The notes below the pieces were generated by a model. That model did not search any database. It was given only the letters and a program-made list of their open reading frames with translations, and was not told the origin of the DNA. Below, piece by piece: positions 48,341 through 57,896 of a DNA stretch of 64,000 bases (position 1 is its first letter; the number at the start of each line of letters is the position of its first letter). This stretch comes from Chthonomonadales bacterium (GTDB taxonomy: Bacteria > Armatimonadota > Chthonomonadetes > Chthonomonadales > CAJBBX01). The translations under genes and the position numbers were made by a program. The DNA is taken from the NCBI GenBank assembly GCA_013360745.1, contig JABWBA010000005.1, forward strand, positions 20,102 to 84,101. The letters run 5' to 3'.

Positions 48341-49072
48341 CTATTTGGCCGGCGGTTCCGTCTTGCGGACTACCTTGTAGGTCACGCGTGTCGTACCGCC
48401 TCCGGGCATCGGTATCCCCTCCATCGTTCCTTCGGCTGAGATGAGCTTGCCGTCGGACATCGAAACCCGCGCTACGATCTCACTGCGCGTCGCCCCTTCG
48501 CCAGCCGGGGCTTTGGTCTCGCTGACGATCTTGTAACGGAGACAGTCGGACGGGAGCTCGGCGCCTTTGCGATCGATGGCGGTGAGGGAGATGGTCACGT
48601 GCGCCTTCAACTTGCCGTCGCTGCCGAGCGGGACGTCCTCCTCGACCGTATCGCCGACCTTGAGGGGCTTATCGACGCGGATATTCGGTCGAGCGATGTT
48701 CAGGAGCTGCCCGATATTCCCTTTGCCGCCGAGGGTCTCCTGTTTGACCGGCTTTCCGTTGGGATCGTACGTGGTCAGAACCACCTGTCCCGAGCCCCCG
48801 GGGAAGGGCATTTCCGTATCGCGAGCCTTGAGGACGATGGAGTCGACGGTGGTTGCGACGACCGCGACGCCATCGGCTTTCACCTCGCGCGTCACCTCCG
48901 TTGTGACCATCACGGCCTCGGTCGGGCTCTGTTCAAACTTGATCGTCGTCTGATACCGATCGGTCTCGCCCTGCTTGAAGACCCGTTTGACCGAATGGGC
49001 CTCCTGCGCCATCGTCGGCGCAGCCCAGAGGATCGCAGCCGCTGTAAGAGCGGCGAAGCTTGTTCGCATCAT
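48341..49072 (-). CDS. Secreted protein of a three-gene paralog family (copy B)
   Basis: About 243 aa from ATG 49072 (MMRTSFAALTAAAILWAAPTMA signal peptide); the ORF extends 15 codons upstream without a better Shine-Dalgarno. Shared blocks: KQGETDRYQTTIKFEQ, VDKPLKVGDTVEED, and the terminal TRVTYKVVRKTEP. Function unknown. Confidence 0.6.
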   Translation of the reverse strand: MMRTSFAALTAAAILWAAPTMAQEAHSVKRVFKQGETDRYQTTIKFEQSPTEAVMVTTEVTREVKADGVAVVATTVDSIVLKARDTEMPFPGGSGQVVLTTYDPNGKPVKQETLGGKGNIGQLLNIARPNIRVDKPLKVGDTVEEDVPLGSDGKLKAHVTISLTAIDRKGAELPSDCLRYKIVSETKAPAGEGATRSEIVARVSMSDGKLISAEGTMEGIPMPGGGTTRVTYKVVRKTEPPAK

Positions 49073-49158
49073 CAAGTCGCACCTCGCATCCGGACGGTTG
49101 TTCGCAGGCGCGTTCAACCGCCACCCGGGCTGTTGCCCATATCTATTATGACGGGGAT

Positions 49159-50058
49159 CTACCCGGCCGGTTTCCCTCTCGTCGGCGGTATGGGACGGAT
49201 GTTCACCACGGCCTTCACCTTGCTCGGCGTCTCGGCCCGCTCGTCCGGCTGAACCGGGCCCAGAATGCGCTCGACGATGGCCGCCTCGATGGTGATCTGA
49301 CCCCTCAGGAGCGAGCCGCCCTCAGGATCGAGAACCATCACGCCCTTGCCGGTCACCGTACCCGTGCGCGATCGGGCCGGAGTCGCGCCGTTCGTGACGG
49401 GCTTCTTATCGTCGGTGAGCTTTTGATCGATATTCATCGTGAATGTCTCGGCGATTCGAACTTCCGGACCGCCTGAGGGCGTGTCCTTCGGGGTCGGTTG
49501 AACGCGGGCAGTGAACCGTGCCGGAGCTTCTGGTGATCCAACCAGCCGACCGGGGAAGTCCCATTCGTCGCCCGGCTGGACGGGCCGGTCCGGGAAGACG
49601 ATCGGACAGATGAGCGAGAAGAGTCGCTGGGGATCGAGCCCGGGAACCGTGAGCGTGAACGGGGACGGGGGGCCTTCTTTAATCGAGAGAACCTCGCCGG
49701 TCGCCGCGAACGTTACGGTTCGATCCAGCATCTTGCGGGCGTCCTCCATGGGGATCGAGAGCGGGAGGCCGAGCACCTCGGCTTCTGCCGTCTCGACGCG
49801 AAAGTCGACCGCAGCCTCTCCCGTTTCCTTTACGTCGATGGGCTTCACTCGATATACGATGGTCAGCACCGCCTCGAGATCGACCGGGTCGGCGTTCCCA
49901 ATGATCGGTATGGATCCGTTGAGTTTGGCGACGAGCCGATATCGGGAGGTCTCCCCCTTGTTCCAGCGATATCGCACAGGCGTATTCGCCGAGGCCGGCG
50001 AGGGGGAGCTCGCGAGACACGTTAGTACCGATGCGATGGATACGAGGGAATGGACCAT
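49159..50058 (-). CDS. Secreted protein of a three-gene paralog family (copy A)
   Basis: 299 aa, ATG 50058 with SD GAGGAGG. Signal peptide MVHSLVSIASVLTCLAS...ASA. Shared blocks: NKGETSRYRLVAKLNG, FPDRPVQPGDEWDFPG. The first gene of the minus-strand run that ends with ligA. Function unknown. Confidence 0.6.
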   Translation of the reverse strand: MVHSLVSIASVLTCLASSPSPASANTPVRYRWNKGETSRYRLVAKLNGSIPIIGNADPVDLEAVLTIVYRVKPIDVKETGEAAVDFRVETAEAEVLGLPLSIPMEDARKMLDRTVTFAATGEVLSIKEGPPSPFTLTVPGLDPQRLFSLICPIVFPDRPVQPGDEWDFPGRLVGSPEAPARFTARVQPTPKDTPSGGPEVRIAETFTMNIDQKLTDDKKPVTNGATPARSRTGTVTGKGVMVLDPEGGSLLRGQITIEAAIVERILGPVQPDERAETPSKVKAVVNIRPIPPTRGKPAG

Positions 50059-50117
50059 ATGCGCCTCCTCTACTCGCGCTCAAGCGGACAGACAGGGCGC
50101 GGATACCGAGATCGACT

Positions 50118-50123
50118 ATTATA
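50118..50123 (-). promoter_or_regulatory. -10 box of the copy A-C/ligA operon
   Basis: A perfect TATAAT on the minus strand, 60 nt before the first start codon of the run. I see no good -35 at the usual spacing, so confidence is limited. Confidence 0.35.
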
Positions 50124-50236
50124 CCGTTGGTCCGGCTGCCGCGATTGGGCGGCTAAGAACGGCCTGTGCCGGTTTGTTTAATACGGGCCTTGACGCACCG
50201 AACGTGATCATGCAGAACCGAGAAGGAGGGTAACCT

Positions 50237-51025
50237 GTGTACATAGATGCTGCAGGTGCCGATCGGGGAGCAGGCCATCCGCCTGACGATAGCCCCGCAT
50301 ATCACACCGCCGATCCAGGGTCGGCCCGAGAAACGACGACGATGACCAATGTGAGTACGGATATTGCGGGTGAGATCGCCACGCTCAGGCAGCGCCTGGC
50401 GGACGCGGGTCTCGCGGTGGACGGGATGCTCGAGCTGGCGGTACGGGCGGTTGTCGAGCAGGACGTCGCCCTGACGGAGCGGGTGATCGGCATGGAGATC
50501 GCCGTTGGAGGCGTGGAGTCCGAGGTCGAGCAGTTCTGCCTCCGGCTGATGGCCCTGCACGCGCCCACTCCGGAGAGTATGCGCGAATGCACGACCGCGA
50601 TCCGGCTCGCCGCCGAGTTGAGGCACATCAGCGATTATGCGCTGGATATTGCCAAGATCGGCCGACGACTGGTTCGTCACAACGTTGCCTATCGGCCGCT
50701 GGTCGATCTGCCCCGGTTGATGGGCATGGCCCGCGCGATGCTGCGTGACGCCCTTGAAGCGTATGCGCGCAAGGAGGACCAGCTGGTCGATGCCGTCATC
50801 GCTGCCGACGATCGGCTGGACGATGTCTACCATCAGTACCGGGATTACGCTATTGAGGCGATGCGTCAGGATACGTCGCTCGTGTTGCTCGGGGCCTTCA
50901 GCGTCCTGGCGACAAAGTACGTCGAGCGGATCGGCGATCATATCATCAGCCTCGCTGAGAGTGTGCACTACTTGATCACCGGGCGCATGGAGGCTCTGGC
51001 GCGCACCCGGCGGCAAGAGCCGTAG
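50237..51025 (+). CDS. PhoU-like phosphate-signalling protein
   Basis: 262 aa, GTG 50237 with a very strong SD AAGGAGG at 7 nt; the in-frame ATG at 50342 lacks one. Two PhoU helical repeats (ALTERVIGMEIAVGGVESEV and RDALEAYARKEDQLVDAVIA), with the metal-binding acidic motif pairs ATKYVERIGDH and AELRHISDYALDI. PhoU dampens phosphate uptake through PstB and the PhoR kinase; no pst or phoRB genes are nearby. The N-terminal 35 residues are extra. Confidence 0.85.
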   Translation: MYIDAAGADRGAGHPPDDSPAYHTADPGSARETTTMTNVSTDIAGEIATLRQRLADAGLAVDGMLELAVRAVVEQDVALTERVIGMEIAVGGVESEVEQFCLRLMALHAPTPESMRECTTAIRLAAELRHISDYALDIAKIGRRLVRHNVAYRPLVDLPRLMGMARAMLRDALEAYARKEDQLVDAVIAADDRLDDVYHQYRDYAIEAMRQDTSLVLLGAFSVLATKYVERIGDHIISLAESVHYLITGRMEALARTRRQEP

Positions 51026-51043
51026 GAGGCGCCGGGGCGCCGG

Positions 51044-51715
51044 ATGTCGATCGCATCGCGCCTTGCGGATGTTCGTGGGCGGATCGACCAGGCGGCGATC
51101 CGATCGGGGCGACGCCCGGACGAGGTGCGACTCGTCACCGTCACCAAGACGGTCGACATCGACCGGGTGCGCGAGGCCGTCGCGGCGGGCGCATCGGATC
51201 TCGGGGAAAACTATGCTCAGGAGCTTGGCGCCAAGCGGCCGCTGATCGCTTCTCCGGTCCGCTGGCATTTCATCGGCCGCCTGCAGAAGAACAAGGCCCG
51301 CCACGTCACCGGCGCCGTCGAGTTGATCCACGGCGTGGATTCCCTTGCCCTTGCGGCGGAGATCGGCAAACGGGCAGTCCACCGGGGCATCGTCCAGGAT
51401 ATCCTCCTCGAGGTGCGGATCGATCCGGCCGAAACGAAGGGCGGAGTCGATCCGGCGGAGGTCGAACAGCTGGCGGAGACGGTCGGCGCGATGGATGGGG
51501 TGCGAATCATCGGCTTGATGGGAATGCCGCCGATCTGCGCCGATCCCGAGAACGCCCGGCCCTACTTCGTTCAGCTCAGGGAGATCTTCGGGCGTCTCCC
51601 AGACCCGATGCGAAGGGAACTCTCCATGGGGATGAGCGGCGACTACGAAGTCGCAGTGCAGGAGGGTGCGACAATCGTGCGGGTCGGCACGGCCATCTTC
51701 GGACCGAGACGCTGA
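51044..51715 (+). CDS. yggS: PLP homeostasis protein (YggS/PROSC family)
   Basis: 223 aa. Alanine-racemase-like barrel; the PLP lysine is Lys35 in VTVTKT, with HFIGRLQKNK and GLMGMPP as typical stretches. Binds pyridoxal phosphate and controls its supply. 18 nt after the phoU-like gene; GGAGG lies 14 nt upstream of the ATG within a GGCGCC palindrome. Confidence 0.92.
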   Translation: MSIASRLADVRGRIDQAAIRSGRRPDEVRLVTVTKTVDIDRVREAVAAGASDLGENYAQELGAKRPLIASPVRWHFIGRLQKNKARHVTGAVELIHGVDSLALAAEIGKRAVHRGIVQDILLEVRIDPAETKGGVDPAEVEQLAETVGAMDGVRIIGLMGMPPICADPENARPYFVQLREIFGRLPDPMRRELSMGMSGDYEVAVQEGATIVRVGTAIFGPRR

Positions 51716-51760
51716 GACCATGGCGGGTATACTCCGATATCTCCAGTAGAGGGCGATCAA

Positions 51761-52642
51761 ATGGCCGAATATGTGAATCTGAACGGGACTCTGCACCCTG
51801 CGCAGGACGCGCACCTGAGCATCTACGACCACGGTTTTCTGTACGGCGATGGGGTCTTCGAGGGGATCCGCGCCTATGACGGCCGGGTATTTCGGCTGGA
51901 TGAGCACGTTGCCAGACTGTATCGCTCCGCTCTGGCCCTCGCCATCGAGATATCGATCCGCCCGGATCAGATGCGCGCCGCGATCCTGGAGACCGTGCGA
52001 GCCAACGAGATGCGATCGTGCTATATCCGCGTCTCCGTCTCCCGCGGCGTCGGTCTCGGACTCGATCCCGAACACATCGATCGAACCTCGACGATCGTCA
52101 TCTCAACGAAACAGCTTCGGCTCTACCCTCAAAGCATGTACGACAACGGGCTCGAGGTCGTGACAGCATCGACCCGGGTTCCTCCGGCCGTCTGCATCGA
52201 CCCCCAGATCAAGTCCCTGGGTCGATACATCAACAATATCCTGGCCAAGATGGAGGCCAATCGAGTCGGAGCGGGTGAGGCGCTCATGCTCAATATGGCG
52301 GGCAACGTCGCGGAAGCGACCGGCGACAATCTGTTCATCATCCGCGGCGGCGAGTTGATCACGCCGCCGACGTCGGAAGGCGCCCTCGTCGGCATCACCC
52401 GCCTCGCCGCCATGGAGATCGCGCGTTCGCAGGGAATACCCGTACGGGAGGCTCCGGTCACGTTGTACGATTGCTATACGGCCGATGAGGCCTTCCTCAC
52501 CGGCACCGCCGCCGAGGTCATCCCGATGGTGCGCCTCGATTGCCGGAACATCGCCGACGGCAAGCCCGGACCGCTCACCCGCGGGATCATCGAGGCGTTT
52601 CGCGTATGCACTGCCACCGAGGGCGCGCCGATCTACGATTGA
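51761..52642 (+). CDS. ilvE: Branched-chain amino acid aminotransferase
   Basis: 293 aa of fold-type IV PLP enzymes. PLP lysine Lys151 in QIKSLGRYINNILA; DHGFLYGDGVFEGIRAY near the N-terminus; EATGDNLFIIRGGELITPP later. Last step of Leu/Ile/Val synthesis, transamination of 2-oxo acids with glutamate. D-amino-acid transaminase is an alternative within the family. GAGGG lies 8 nt upstream of the ATG. Confidence 0.9.
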   Translation: MAEYVNLNGTLHPAQDAHLSIYDHGFLYGDGVFEGIRAYDGRVFRLDEHVARLYRSALALAIEISIRPDQMRAAILETVRANEMRSCYIRVSVSRGVGLGLDPEHIDRTSTIVISTKQLRLYPQSMYDNGLEVVTASTRVPPAVCIDPQIKSLGRYINNILAKMEANRVGAGEALMLNMAGNVAEATGDNLFIIRGGELITPPTSEGALVGITRLAAMEIARSQGIPVREAPVTLYDCYTADEAFLTGTAAEVIPMVRLDCRNIADGKPGPLTRGIIEAFRVCTATEGAPIYD

Positions 52643-52673
52643 CGCGCGCCATGGTCGCCCGAGCGGCTTCTTG

Positions 52674-53021
52674 ATGGCCGATCATCCCTCTGGTCTGTCC
52701 TGCTCCCAGTGTGGTCGTACGGATCGGCTCGTCCTGGTAGTCGCTGGCGAACATCGTTCGGAGCTATGTTTCGGATGTCTGATCGATCGTTCGTCCGGTC
52801 GCCGTCGCCAGGCGGCGTCGGTCCTCTCGGCGCTGCACGGGTCGGGCGCAGCGCCGACATTCGAGTCGCCTCAGGATCTCCCCGACGATCTCTCCTGCGC
52901 CGGCTGCGGCGCGACCTACGCGGAAGTCGTTGAGTCGGGCATGCTCGGCTGTGCGAACTGCTATACGACCTTCGAGGCGGCGCTGCTTCCGATTCTAGAG
53001 CGGCTGCACTCGGTGCGATGA
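52674..53021 (+). CDS. mcsA: McsA-like zinc-finger protein lacking the UVR tail
   Basis: 115 aa from ATG 52674. Two zinc modules: CSQC...CFGC and CAGC...CANC, then YTTFEAALLPILERLHSVR, matching the family end of the second zinc domain. Firmicute McsA is about 185 aa with a C-terminal UVR domain; that part is absent. McsA activates the arginine kinase McsB. The mcsB start overlaps its stop (ATGA), as in the classical operon. No CtsR gene or CtsR box is nearby. Confidence 0.75.
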   Translation: MADHPSGLSCSQCGRTDRLVLVVAGEHRSELCFGCLIDRSSGRRRQAASVLSALHGSGAAPTFESPQDLPDDLSCAGCGATYAEVVESGMLGCANCYTTFEAALLPILERLHSVR

Positions 53022-54070
53022 ACCCACGATCGCTGGCCGACATCGCGAAGCCTCTCTGGAGCACGGTCCCCGGGCCGGACCTCGATGTCGTGATCAGCGC
53101 TCGGTGCCGAATCGCCCGGAATCTCGCGGGCTATCCGTTCCCGGCCCGGGCGTCGCCCGGCACGGCGCAGACGGTCCTGCGAGAGTGCGGCAGTGCGATC
53201 GCGAACGCGTTTCCCGGTTCGGCTGGCTATGAGCGCGAGGAACTGGATGATGAGATGATCTCCGAGCTGCTGGCGGCGCGCTACATCTCGGAGCGATGGC
53301 GGACCGGCGTCAGGCCCGCCAGCGTCCATGTCATGACGGACGGCGGAGGTTCGATCATGGTCAATGAAGAAGACCATATCCGCATCCAGTCCATCGCTTC
53401 GGGCAATGCCGCAGAGGAGACGCTCAGGAGGGCGAAGGGTATGGAGGCAAGGCTCGCGAGCCGGCTGGTCTTCGCTCGCTCGCCCAGAGTCGGCGCTCTA
53501 ACATCGTCGCTGAGCAATGCGGGGACCGGGCTTCGTCTCGGTTTCCTCCTCCATCTGCCGGCGTTAGCCGCCTCTGAGGGCTGTACGGAGGCGCTTCGGG
53601 CCGCTTCGGAGCTCGGCTGCGCTGTGCGAGGCGTCTTCGGCGAGGGGAGCGGTGGAACCGGCGCGCTCATGCAGGTGTCTAACCGATGCACCTACGGTCG
53701 CTATGCCGCCCATTCCGCAGACGGAACCGTTGCCGCTGCCCGTTATCTGGCTGATCGTGAGCGTGAAGCGCGGGGGAATCTGCTCGCGCAACGCCGCGGG
53801 CTCGAGGACCTAACCGCGGCGACCGAAGGGGCGCGCGCCTTGCTCCTGACCGAGGGACTCAGAGCGGGTGAGGCGATATGGGCGTTATCGACTCTGAGAT
53901 TGGGCATCGCGGCGGGCGTAATACAGGGCGACTTACTCCGTACTGGAGAGTGGCTCTCAAGAGCTGGAGCGGCGGCATGGGCGCTGAGGGGTGCGAGCTC
54001 CAGCCTGAGACGATATGAGGACCTGAGGACGATGGCGATCATCCGCGCTGATCTCCGGCGGGAGACCTGA
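53018..54070 (+). CDS. mcsB: McsB-type protein arginine kinase, probably inactive
   Basis: 350 aa, phosphagen-kinase fold. Clear family features: VVISARCRIARNLAGYPFP, NEEDHIRIQ and LRLGFLLHLPAL. The kinase-site motif reads LTSSLSNAGTG (Ser164) where the family has LTxCPTNxGTG; the Cys is thought to be needed for kinase activity. The C-terminal RDxxRA phosphoarginine pocket reads EDLRTM (334-339). Possibly a regulatory, ClpC-binding paralog. McsB marks substrates for ClpCP in Firmicutes. Lies 4 nt overlap with mcsA and 91 nt before clpC. Confidence 0.82.
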   Translation: MNPRSLADIAKPLWSTVPGPDLDVVISARCRIARNLAGYPFPARASPGTAQTVLRECGSAIANAFPGSAGYEREELDDEMISELLAARYISERWRTGVRPASVHVMTDGGGSIMVNEEDHIRIQSIASGNAAEETLRRAKGMEARLASRLVFARSPRVGALTSSLSNAGTGLRLGFLLHLPALAASEGCTEALRAASELGCAVRGVFGEGSGGTGALMQVSNRCTYGRYAAHSADGTVAAARYLADREREARGNLLAQRRGLEDLTAATEGARALLLTEGLRAGEAIWALSTLRLGIAAGVIQGDLLRTGEWLSRAGAAAWALRGASSSLRRYEDLRTMAIIRADLRRET

Positions 54071-54161
54071 GCGGCGAGGGTTCGATGCGCCATAGAGCTC
54101 AAGCGGGGTAGAATCGGATCGTGGCGGCCTGTTGGCCGGTCCGGAGCAAGGGGAGATAACC

Positions 54162-56669
54162 ATGTGGCAGCGCTTCACTGAGAGGGCCCGTAGGGTGGTC
54201 TTCTACGCCCAGGAAGAGGCGGGAAGGCTTGGGGAAAACTACGTCTCTACAGAGCACCTACTTCTGGGATTGGTCCGCGAAGGGGACAGTGTCGCTGGAC
54301 GCATACTCGACCGCATGGGAATCAGCCTCGGACGCATTCGGAGCGAAATCGAACGGCAGGTGACTCGCGGCGAGGGCAAGATCAGCCAGGATATGCAGCT
54401 CACGCCGAGGGCCAAGAGGGTGATCGATCTTGCCTACGATGAGGCCCGACAGCTCAACGATAACTACATCGGAACGGAGCATATCCTCCTCGGTCTGATC
54501 CGCGAGGGCGAAGGACTCGCCGGCCGGGTCCTGAGCAAGCTCAATGTGACGCTTGAAGGCACGAGGACGGAACTCATGGGGATGAAGGACAACGAGAGCG
54601 GGGCTGCAAGCGGTTCTCCATCGCCCCAGCGCCCCCACCGATCGAAGACCCCGACGCTGGACGAGTTCGGCCGAGATCTGACCGAGTTGGCCCGGCAGGA
54701 TAAACTCGACCCCGTCGTCGGCCGTGCCAATGAGATCGAGCGCGTGGTGCAGATCCTATCCCGCCGCACGAAAAACAACCCGTGCCTGCTCGGGGAGCCG
54801 GGCGTCGGCAAGACGGCCATCGCCGAGGGGCTTGCCCAGCGGATCGTTGCCGGCGATATCCCGGAGACTCTCCGGCATCGGCGGATCATCTCGCTCGATA
54901 TGGCCGGTCTCGTCGCCGGCACCAAGTATCGGGGCGAGTTCGAGGAGCGGATGAAGCGGGTGATGGAGGAGGTTCGGAAAGCCAGCGGCGAGATCATCCT
55001 CTTCGTCGACGAACTGCACACGCTCGTCGGCGCCGGCGCGGCGGAAGGCGCCATCGACGCCTCCAATATCATGAAACCGGCGCTCGCTCGGGGCGAGCTG
55101 CAGTGCATCGGCGCGACGACCCAGGACGAGTTCCGCAAGTACGTCGAACGAGACGCGGCGCTCCAGCGAAGGTTCCAGCCCGTCAAGGTGGGTGAGCCGA
55201 ACGAAGACGAGTGCATCGAGATCCTCAAGGGCCTGAGGGATCGGTACGAGCGGCACCACAGCGTACGCATTACCGACGACGCCATCGTCGCCGCAACCCG
55301 GCTGGCGAGCCGCTATATCAGCGATCGATATCTGCCAGATAAGGCCATCGATCTGATGGATGAGGCCGCCTCAAGAGTTCGGTTGCAGAAGGCTCTGCCG
55401 CCCGATGAGATCCGTCACGCCCGCGCCGAACTCCTTAGCCTCGATCGTCGGATGATGGCCGAGCGACGGGGAGATCGGCGTGAAGCCCGGACCGAGCGAT
55501 CGAGCGAGCTGGAGGGACAACGGCGACGCCTGCGCACGGAGCTCGAGGCCATGGAAGCCCGATGGCGGGCGCTGAACGAAGAGGATCTGCAGACCGTGTC
55601 CGAGGATGAGATCGCGGAGATCGTCCAATCCTGGACGGGCATACCGGTGGCGCGGCTGGTGGAAGCCGAGACACGGAAACTGCTCCGGATGGAAGAAGCC
55701 CTGCACGAACGGATTATCGGGCAGCATGAGGCCATCGTTGCGGTATCCCGGGCGGTTCGGCGGGCGCGCTCGGGCATCAAGGATCCGAAGCGACCCATGG
55801 GCACCTTCGTCTTCCTGGGCCCGACGGGTGTCGGCAAGACGGAGCTCGCTCGGGCGCTGGCGGCCTATCTCTTTGAGAGCGACAACAGCCTGATACGGAT
55901 CGACATGTCCGAGTACATGGAGCGCTTCGCCGTCTCACGGCTTGTCGGCGCACCTCCCGGCTACGTCGGCTACGATGAGGGGGGACAGCTCACCGAAGCG
56001 GTCCGGCGCAATCCCTACTCCGTCATCCTCCTTGACGAGATCGAGAAGGCCCATCCGGAGGTGTTCAATATACTCCTGCAGGTTGCCGAGGACGGCCGAC
56101 TGACCGACAGCCAGGGCAGGAACGTCGACTTCAAGAACACCGTGATCATCATGACCTCCAACGTCGGTGCGCGGAGCATCACCCGGGAGCCGGGGATCGG
56201 ACTCCGGACTCCGGCAAGGGTCGATGAGGACGCACGTGCGTACGACTCGATGAAGGGCAAGGTCCTGGAGGAACTCAAGAAGCTCTTCCGGCCCGAGTTC
56301 CTGAACCGTCTCGATGAGGTCGTGGTCTTCCACGCCCTCACAAGCGGGGAGATCGCCCAGATCGTCGATCTGATGCTCCATCGTGTACTCGACCAGGCTC
56401 GAGCGCAGGGGCTCGAGCTGGAAGTCAGCGAGGAAGCGCGCGCCATCCTGGCCCGCGAGGGTTACGATCCCGGCTATGGCGCCAGACCTCTGCGTCGGGC
56501 CATCCAGCGGTTGATCGAGGATCCGCTCGCCGAGCAGCTCCTTTCCGGGGATTTCCGAGAAGGGGATATCATACGGGCGGTTGTCGAAGCCGATCAGATC
56601 GTCTTCATCAAGGCTCTGCCGCCCGGCGACCTCGAGCTCCCGCCGCCAGCGCTCGCAGCCATCGAATAG
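54162..56669 (+). CDS. clpC: ClpC-type AAA+ unfoldase
   Basis: About 835 aa from ATG 54162 (AGGGGAG upstream). Two N-terminal ClpN repeats ([20 protein letters not shown] and [20 protein letters not shown]), AAA1 with Walker A GEPGVGKT (211-218), a middle coiled domain (about 410-480; [20 protein letters not shown]), and AAA2 with GPTGVGKT and [11 protein letters not shown]. Partners ClpP for regulated proteolysis. The mcsA-mcsB-clpC order supports the assignment. A weak -10 TAGAAT lies in the gap before it. Confidence 0.95.
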   Translation: MWQRFTERARRVVFYAQEEAGRLGENYVSTEHLLLGLVREGDSVAGRILDRMGISLGRIRSEIERQVTRGEGKISQDMQLTPRAKRVIDLAYDEARQLNDNYIGTEHILLGLIREGEGLAGRVLSKLNVTLEGTRTELMGMKDNESGAASGSPSPQRPHRSKTPTLDEFGRDLTELARQDKLDPVVGRANEIERVVQILSRRTKNNPCLLGEPGVGKTAIAEGLAQRIVAGDIPETLRHRRIISLDMAGLVAGTKYRGEFEERMKRVMEEVRKASGEIILFVDELHTLVGAGAAEGAIDASNIMKPALARGELQCIGATTQDEFRKYVERDAALQRRFQPVKVGEPNEDECIEILKGLRDRYERHHSVRITDDAIVAATRLASRYISDRYLPDKAIDLMDEAASRVRLQKALPPDEIRHARAELLSLDRRMMAERRGDRREARTERSSELEGQRRRLRTELEAMEARWRALNEEDLQTVSEDEIAEIVQSWTGIPVARLVEAETRKLLRMEEALHERIIGQHEAIVAVSRAVRRARSGIKDPKRPMGTFVFLGPTGVGKTELARALAAYLFESDNSLIRIDMSEYMERFAVSRLVGAPPGYVGYDEGGQLTEAVRRNPYSVILLDEIEKAHPEVFNILLQVAEDGRLTDSQGRNVDFKNTVIIMTSNVGARSITREPGIGLRTPARVDEDARAYDSMKGKVLEELKKLFRPEFLNRLDEVVVFHALTSGEIAQIVDLMLHRVLDQARAQGLELEVSEEARAILAREGYDPGYGARPLRRAIQRLIEDPLAEQLLSGDFREGDIIRAVVEADQIVFIKALPPGDLELPPPALAAIE

Positions 56670-56696
56670 GCGCCACGTATCGTAATATCGGCGCCC

Positions 56697-57884
56697 ATGA
56701 CACAGCAGCGCGGTACCGCTGAGACCCTGGCCATGACGTTCGAGGAGCGTTTCGAAGGCGCTCCCGACGTTGTGGTCCGGGCTCCCGGCCGCGTCAACCT
56801 GATCGGCGAGCATACCGATTACAACGACGGCTACGTTCTGCCGGCCGCCATCGATTACGACGTCACCATCGCCTGCCGCGCGCGATCGGATCGGACCGTG
56901 CGCCTGTACTCCGCGTTGTTCGGGGAGCGGGCGTCCTTCCGCCTCGATCGCATCGGCAAGGCCCGAACGCAGGGTTGGACGAACTACGTTCGAGGGATCG
57001 CCGCGATCCTGCAAGCCTCCGGGCATGCGCTCGCGGGCATGGACGCCCTGATTGCCGGCACGGTCCCGCTGAGCAGCGGACTCTCCTCAAGCGCGGCTCT
57101 CGAGACGGCGGCCTGCCTCGCCTTCGAGATCAGCAGCGGGTTTCGCCTCGGCCCGGTCGAACGCGCGCTCGTCGCCCAGCGGGCCGAACGGGAGTTCGTC
57201 GGTGTGCAATGCGGCATTATGGATCAGTTCATCGCTTGTCTTGGACGCGCGGACCATGCCCTCTTTATCGATACCCGATCGCTCGCCTACGAACCGACGC
57301 CTCTGCCCGAGCAAGGCGTGGCTCTGATCATCGGCAATACCAACAAACAGCGCGGGCTCGTCGATTCGGAGTACAACACACGACGGGCGGAATGCGAAGA
57401 GGCTGTGCGGGTCCTGCAACTGGCCAACCCCAACGTTCAGGCGCTTCGGGATGTGTCCCTATCGGAACTGGATGCGGCTCGATATCGACTGTCGGAGCGA
57501 ACCTACCGGCGGGCCCGACACGTCATCACCGAGAACGATCGGGTTCTGGCGAGCGTCCGCGCGCTGCGCGAAGGGCGGATCGCGGAGTTCGGCCGATGGA
57601 TGAACGATAGCCACGATTCGCTTCGTGATGATTACGAGGTCTCCTGCGCCGAACTCGATGCCATGGTAGAAGCGGCCCGGGGATTGCCGGAGACTTTCGG
57701 CTCGCGCATGACCGGCGCAGGGTTCGGCGGGTGTACGGTGAGCCTGGTCGCATCGGACGCCGTTCCACGGTTTATGGAGCGGGTGGGCGAGGCGTACAAG
57801 GCCGCAACCGGTCGAACCGCGACGTTCTACGCCTGTCGGGCGGCCGACGGCGCGAAGGTTGTCTGGCCGGCTGGCCGCGAATAG
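56697..57884 (+). CDS. galK: Galactokinase
   Basis: 395 aa; GHMP kinase. PGRVNLIGEHTDYNDGYV (galactose site), LSSGLSSSAALE (ATP loop), GAGFGGCTVSLV near the end. Makes galactose-1-phosphate for the Leloir route. ATG 56697 lacks a Shine-Dalgarno; ATG 56733 is an alternative. GGCGCC/GGCGCC pairing flanks the gap from clpC. No galT or galE is nearby. Confidence 0.94.
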   Translation: MTQQRGTAETLAMTFEERFEGAPDVVVRAPGRVNLIGEHTDYNDGYVLPAAIDYDVTIACRARSDRTVRLYSALFGERASFRLDRIGKARTQGWTNYVRGIAAILQASGHALAGMDALIAGTVPLSSGLSSSAALETAACLAFEISSGFRLGPVERALVAQRAEREFVGVQCGIMDQFIACLGRADHALFIDTRSLAYEPTPLPEQGVALIIGNTNKQRGLVDSEYNTRRAECEEAVRVLQLANPNVQALRDVSLSELDAARYRLSERTYRRARHVITENDRVLASVRALREGRIAEFGRWMNDSHDSLRDDYEVSCAELDAMVEAARGLPETFGSRMTGAGFGGCTVSLVASDAVPRFMERVGEAYKAATGRTATFYACRAADGAKVVWPAGRE

Positions 57885-57896
57885 CGCAGGACGCGG

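Noticed and set aside
50153..52075. 640-codon open frame antisense to phoU-like, yggS and ilvE genes
   Set aside because: Three well-supported genes occupy the other strand.
54071..54161. CtsR or CIRCE operator before clpC
   Set aside because: Neither the CtsR tandem heptamer nor the CIRCE repeat is present in this gap or before mcsA.
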